This document shows positions 6,032-7,973 of a stretch of DNA of 7,973 bases, one piece after another. Source of the stretch: Omnitrophica WOR_2 bacterium RIFCSPLOWO2_12_FULL_51_24. GTDB lineage: Bacteria; Omnitrophota; Gorgyraeia; Pluralincolimonadales; Pluralincolimonadaceae. Position numbers and translations under genes: made by a program. How positions within the stretch are numbered: the first letter of the stretch is position 1; each line of letters opens with the position of its first letter. The notes under the pieces are model-generated. The model saw nothing but the letters and a program-made list of their open reading frames with translations. It was not told the origin of the DNA and did no database searches. The stretch covers positions 1 through 7,973 of the forward strand of contig MHHC01000035.1 in the NCBI GenBank assembly GCA_001805885.1. Direction: 5' to 3'.

Positions 6032-7498
6032 TCAATAATTTTGGAGCTCTTCCCTTAAGGCGAAGACGAGGCACCCGGGGACTTTTATCACCTGTTTTGT
6101 CGTCGGATGGATGCGGTAATGGTGTGTCGCGCAGTGCGGCATCCTGTCCCAGATGAAATTATACTTATCACAGGCCAAAAGATAATAGAGTTCCACTCTT
6201 TTTTCACCGAGCAGCTGTTTTTTTATCTTTTTCGGGTCGAAGCCGCACATAAAGGAGGCCGTGACAGCTTTCCAGAGGAATTTTTTATTCAGGTATTTGA
6301 GTAAAATAAGGAAATATTTGGGCAGATAATAGGAATGGTTGGCGAGCCAGCCCGCTTCCTTCATTTTTTCGGAGAGCGCGTCGATCTCCCTTCCGCATTT
6401 ATATATATTTTTGCGGGGGTCTTTGACGACAAGGTCTATCATCGAATACAATCCGCCGTTTTCCGAGATTATCATACCCATCTGTCCGCACATAGGGCTG
6501 AAGATCGAAGTGACCCAGCTTTCCGGACGCAAAAGACCGGCGTATTTCAAAGGTTTAAGTAATATGTAAAAAGCCGCCCAGGGAAATGTCGCCGCCTCTA
6601 TACCGAGTTCTTTGCGCAGGTGTCCTTCGAGGCAGTCGCCGGTCAACCTTTTATTTACAAGGCCGCTTACGCCGCTCTCTCTTCCGGTAAAGCATTCGGT
6701 TGTTATCATCAGCCTCTTTACGACGTCGCAGTTATCCATCGCGAACTTTATCGCTTCGGGGAGGTTCTTGAGGTTCCACTCTTTCGACGCGGTAAAAGAA
6801 AGTATCACGCCCGACTTTCCCAATTCCCTTAAATTTTGGATGGCCTTGCGCACAGCCTCATAGGCTTTGAGGCTTCCCCTTAATTTGATGCATGCATCCC
6901 GGTCGGTCCCATCGAAAGCGAAATAGAATTTCCTTACGCCGGCATCAAATACTTTCTTGCAGAAATTTTTATCTGCTATTGTAATGCAGTTTGTCGCGAT
7001 AAAAGTCCTGCGCATGAGGCCAAGCTCATCGACCTTCTTGAGTATCTTAAAAAAATCCGGATGTATAGTCGGCTCTCCGCCGGTCAGGATAAGATGGGTA
7101 TTCTTGTCCTTCCCCGCCATGACCTCGAGCATCCTGCAAATATCCCCATACGGGACATCCTCGCCTTTCGCGTCGGCGTCCGCATAGCATACCGGACATC
7201 TCATGTTGCAGAGGGTGGTTATTTCGAGGAATGACAGAGGGGAATTTCTGTTCTGATGCGCGGCGCATTTGAAGATACCCTCCCTGCACTTTGCGACATT
7301 GCATTGATAATCCATAAAATGATCGAAGAGGCTGATCTTATCCTTGAAAAGCCCGGCGTCGGATGAGACGAGGTCGATTATCTCGCCGTGCTCGCCGCAG
7401 GCTTTGCGCAAGAGGATCTTTCCGCCTTCTTCGTAATATTTTCCGTCGAGGTCTCTATTGCAGGCGGGGCATATTGTCTTTACCGTTCTTTCAAACAT
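6032..7498 (-). CDS. radical SAM protein, MJ0619/tetraether-synthase-like
   Basis: This 488-aa protein is a radical SAM enzyme. The SAM cluster motif is CNMRCPVCYA with C97, C101 and C104, followed by the SAM-binding LILTGGEPTIHPDFF (136-150) and a TIM-barrel-like stretch (TFIATNCITI, FYFAFDGTD). Before it is a Cys-rich N-terminal region: C10-x2-C13 and C34-x2-H37 (CPAC..CGEHG), then C66, C71 and C78. The C-terminus adds C337 in FSPMCGQMGM and a C456-x19-C476 segment (MPHCATHHYRI...VPGC). This layout matches the archaeal MJ0619 family, whose characterised member, tetraether synthase (Tes), joins lipid tails by C-C coupling and carries several metal centres. Bacterial homologues exist, and the exact substrate here is unknown. 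The start overlaps the upstream gene by 8 nt, with no Shine-Dalgarno, so it is translationally coupled. It could instead modify another lipid or an isoprenoid. Confidence 0.85.
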   Translation of the reverse strand: MFERTVKTICPACNRDLDGKYYEEGGKILLRKACGEHGEIIDLVSSDAGLFKDKISLFDHFMDYQCNVAKCREGIFKCAAHQNRNSPLSFLEITTLCNMRCPVCYADADAKGEDVPYGDICRMLEVMAGKDKNTHLILTGGEPTIHPDFFKILKKVDELGLMRRTFIATNCITIADKNFCKKVFDAGVRKFYFAFDGTDRDACIKLRGSLKAYEAVRKAIQNLRELGKSGVILSFTASKEWNLKNLPEAIKFAMDNCDVVKRLMITTECFTGRESGVSGLVNKRLTGDCLEGHLRKELGIEAATFPWAAFYILLKPLKYAGLLRPESWVTSIFSPMCGQMGMIISENGGLYSMIDLVVKDPRKNIYKCGREIDALSEKMKEAGWLANHSYYLPKYFLILLKYLNKKFLWKAVTASFMCGFDPKKIKKQLLGEKRVELYYLLACDKYNFIWDRMPHCATHHYRIHPTTKQVIKVPGCLVFALREELQNY

Positions 7499-7973
7499 TG
7501 TATTTTTCGGCTATCTTCTTCATAATGGGTTTTTTATATCTTTCCCACGTGCAGGTCGGAAGCGTCTTTATCGATCCTGTCTCGGGATCCACATAGGCAA
7601 AACAGGACGTGCACATCGACAGCCTCTCCGATTCGGTAGTTTTCTCATCTTCAAACGAAAAGATGATCAACTGCAGCATCCCCCTGAGCTTGGTATCTTT
7701 TCTTAACACATCTTTCAGTTTCCTGCCCGTCATTATCTTTCCGGTTATCTTGGCCCATCTCAGAAAAGCGACCAACCCTTTAGCGCCGACAACTGCGCCG
7801 AAATTAAGGTGCCGGCCCGCCATTACAAGAGTCCTGCTATATATGCCTAACTTGCTGAACAGGCCTATCTTGTTATCCTTATATCCGGAGGCAACATGTT
7901 TTTCAAGTTTTCGCAAGTCGTCGATAAGCCTGTACAGGGAAGTCTTCAGATAATTTGAGGCCGAAACGTATTT
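7491..7973 (-). CDS. C-terminal part of a cysteine-containing protein, probably a second radical SAM enzyme; 5' end outside window
   Basis: The frame is open from the right edge to the TGA at 7491-7493 (160 codons), so this is the end of a longer gene. A TTG at 7916 is not a believable start because coding sequence continues above it without a stop. The visible part is basic and helical, ending with MCTSCFAYVDPETGSIKTLP, TCTWERYKKP and EKYNV. The pattern C-x2-C-x3-V-x-P-x-T-x2-IK-x2-P-x-C closely parallels the C-terminus of the next gene (C-x2-H-x3-I-x-P-x-T-x3-IK-x-P-x-C), as does a preceding basic stretch. I therefore infer a paralogous radical SAM protein in an operon with its neighbour. 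The catalytic domain itself is not in the window, so this is tentative. Confidence 0.6.
   Translation of the reverse strand, partial: KYVSASNYLKTSLYRLIDDLRKLEKHVASGYKDNKIGLFSKLGIYSRTLVMAGRHLNFGAVVGAKGLVAFLRWAKITGKIMTGRKLKDVLRKDTKLRGMLQLIIFSFEDEKTTESERLSMCTSCFAYVDPETGSIKTLPTCTWERYKKPIMKKIAEKYNV

Noticed and set aside
7047..7304. Minus-strand 85-codon ORF inside the radical SAM gene
   Set aside because: It is an alternative frame of the radical SAM coding sequence, over the CxxxCxxC and GGEP region, with no independent support.
7491..7916. A complete 141-aa protein starting at TTG 7916
   Set aside because: The same frame continues without a stop through the remaining 19 codons to the window edge, so the TTG is internal and the gene is partial.

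Overview
The window is a tightly packed stretch of an anaerobic bacterial chromosome. All genes are on the minus strand, so transcription runs from high to low coordinates. It is bacterial because it carries the clamp-loader gene dnaX followed directly by recR. It suggests an anaerobe because of the oxygen-sensitive four-subunit pyruvate/2-oxoacid:ferredoxin oxidoreductase and a radical SAM enzyme. The phylum cannot be fixed from sequence alone. The overall character (compact operons, porGDAB order, tetraether-synthase-like radical SAM gene) would fit an uncultured lineage such as Omnitrophota, but that is a guess.

Layout in transcription order. (1) 7973-6032: the 3' end of a cysteine-containing protein that looks like the C-terminus of a radical SAM enzyme, overlapping by 8 nt a complete 488-aa radical SAM protein of the MJ0619/tetraether-synthase-like type. 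(2) 6031-3754: a good sigma70-type promoter (TTGACT-17-TACAAT), then dnaX and recR, 4 nt apart. A perfect 13-bp inverted repeat lies inside dnaX. (3) 3757-1: a near-consensus promoter (TTGACA-17-TAAAAT) whose -35 box contains the recR stop codon, then a six-helix membrane protein with a TTG start, then porG, porD, porA and porB, all overlapping or abutting.

The most notable element is in porB. The reading frame is normal for 139 residues, up to the end of the thiamine-diphosphate motif (ending EAYMN). At Cys140 it then becomes an intein that stays open to base 1. The splicing blocks A, B, the N4-type segment and F are all visible, there is no room for a homing endonuclease, and G+C drops from about 60% to about 42% at the junction. 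Block G and the C-terminal half of PorB lie beyond the left edge.

PorG, PorD, PorA and PorB together would form the ferredoxin-reducing 2-oxoacid oxidoreductase, so a functional enzyme here would require protein splicing of PorB. No RNA genes, CRISPR arrays, IS elements or convincing terminators were seen, and there is no gene-free stretch longer than about 70 bases.
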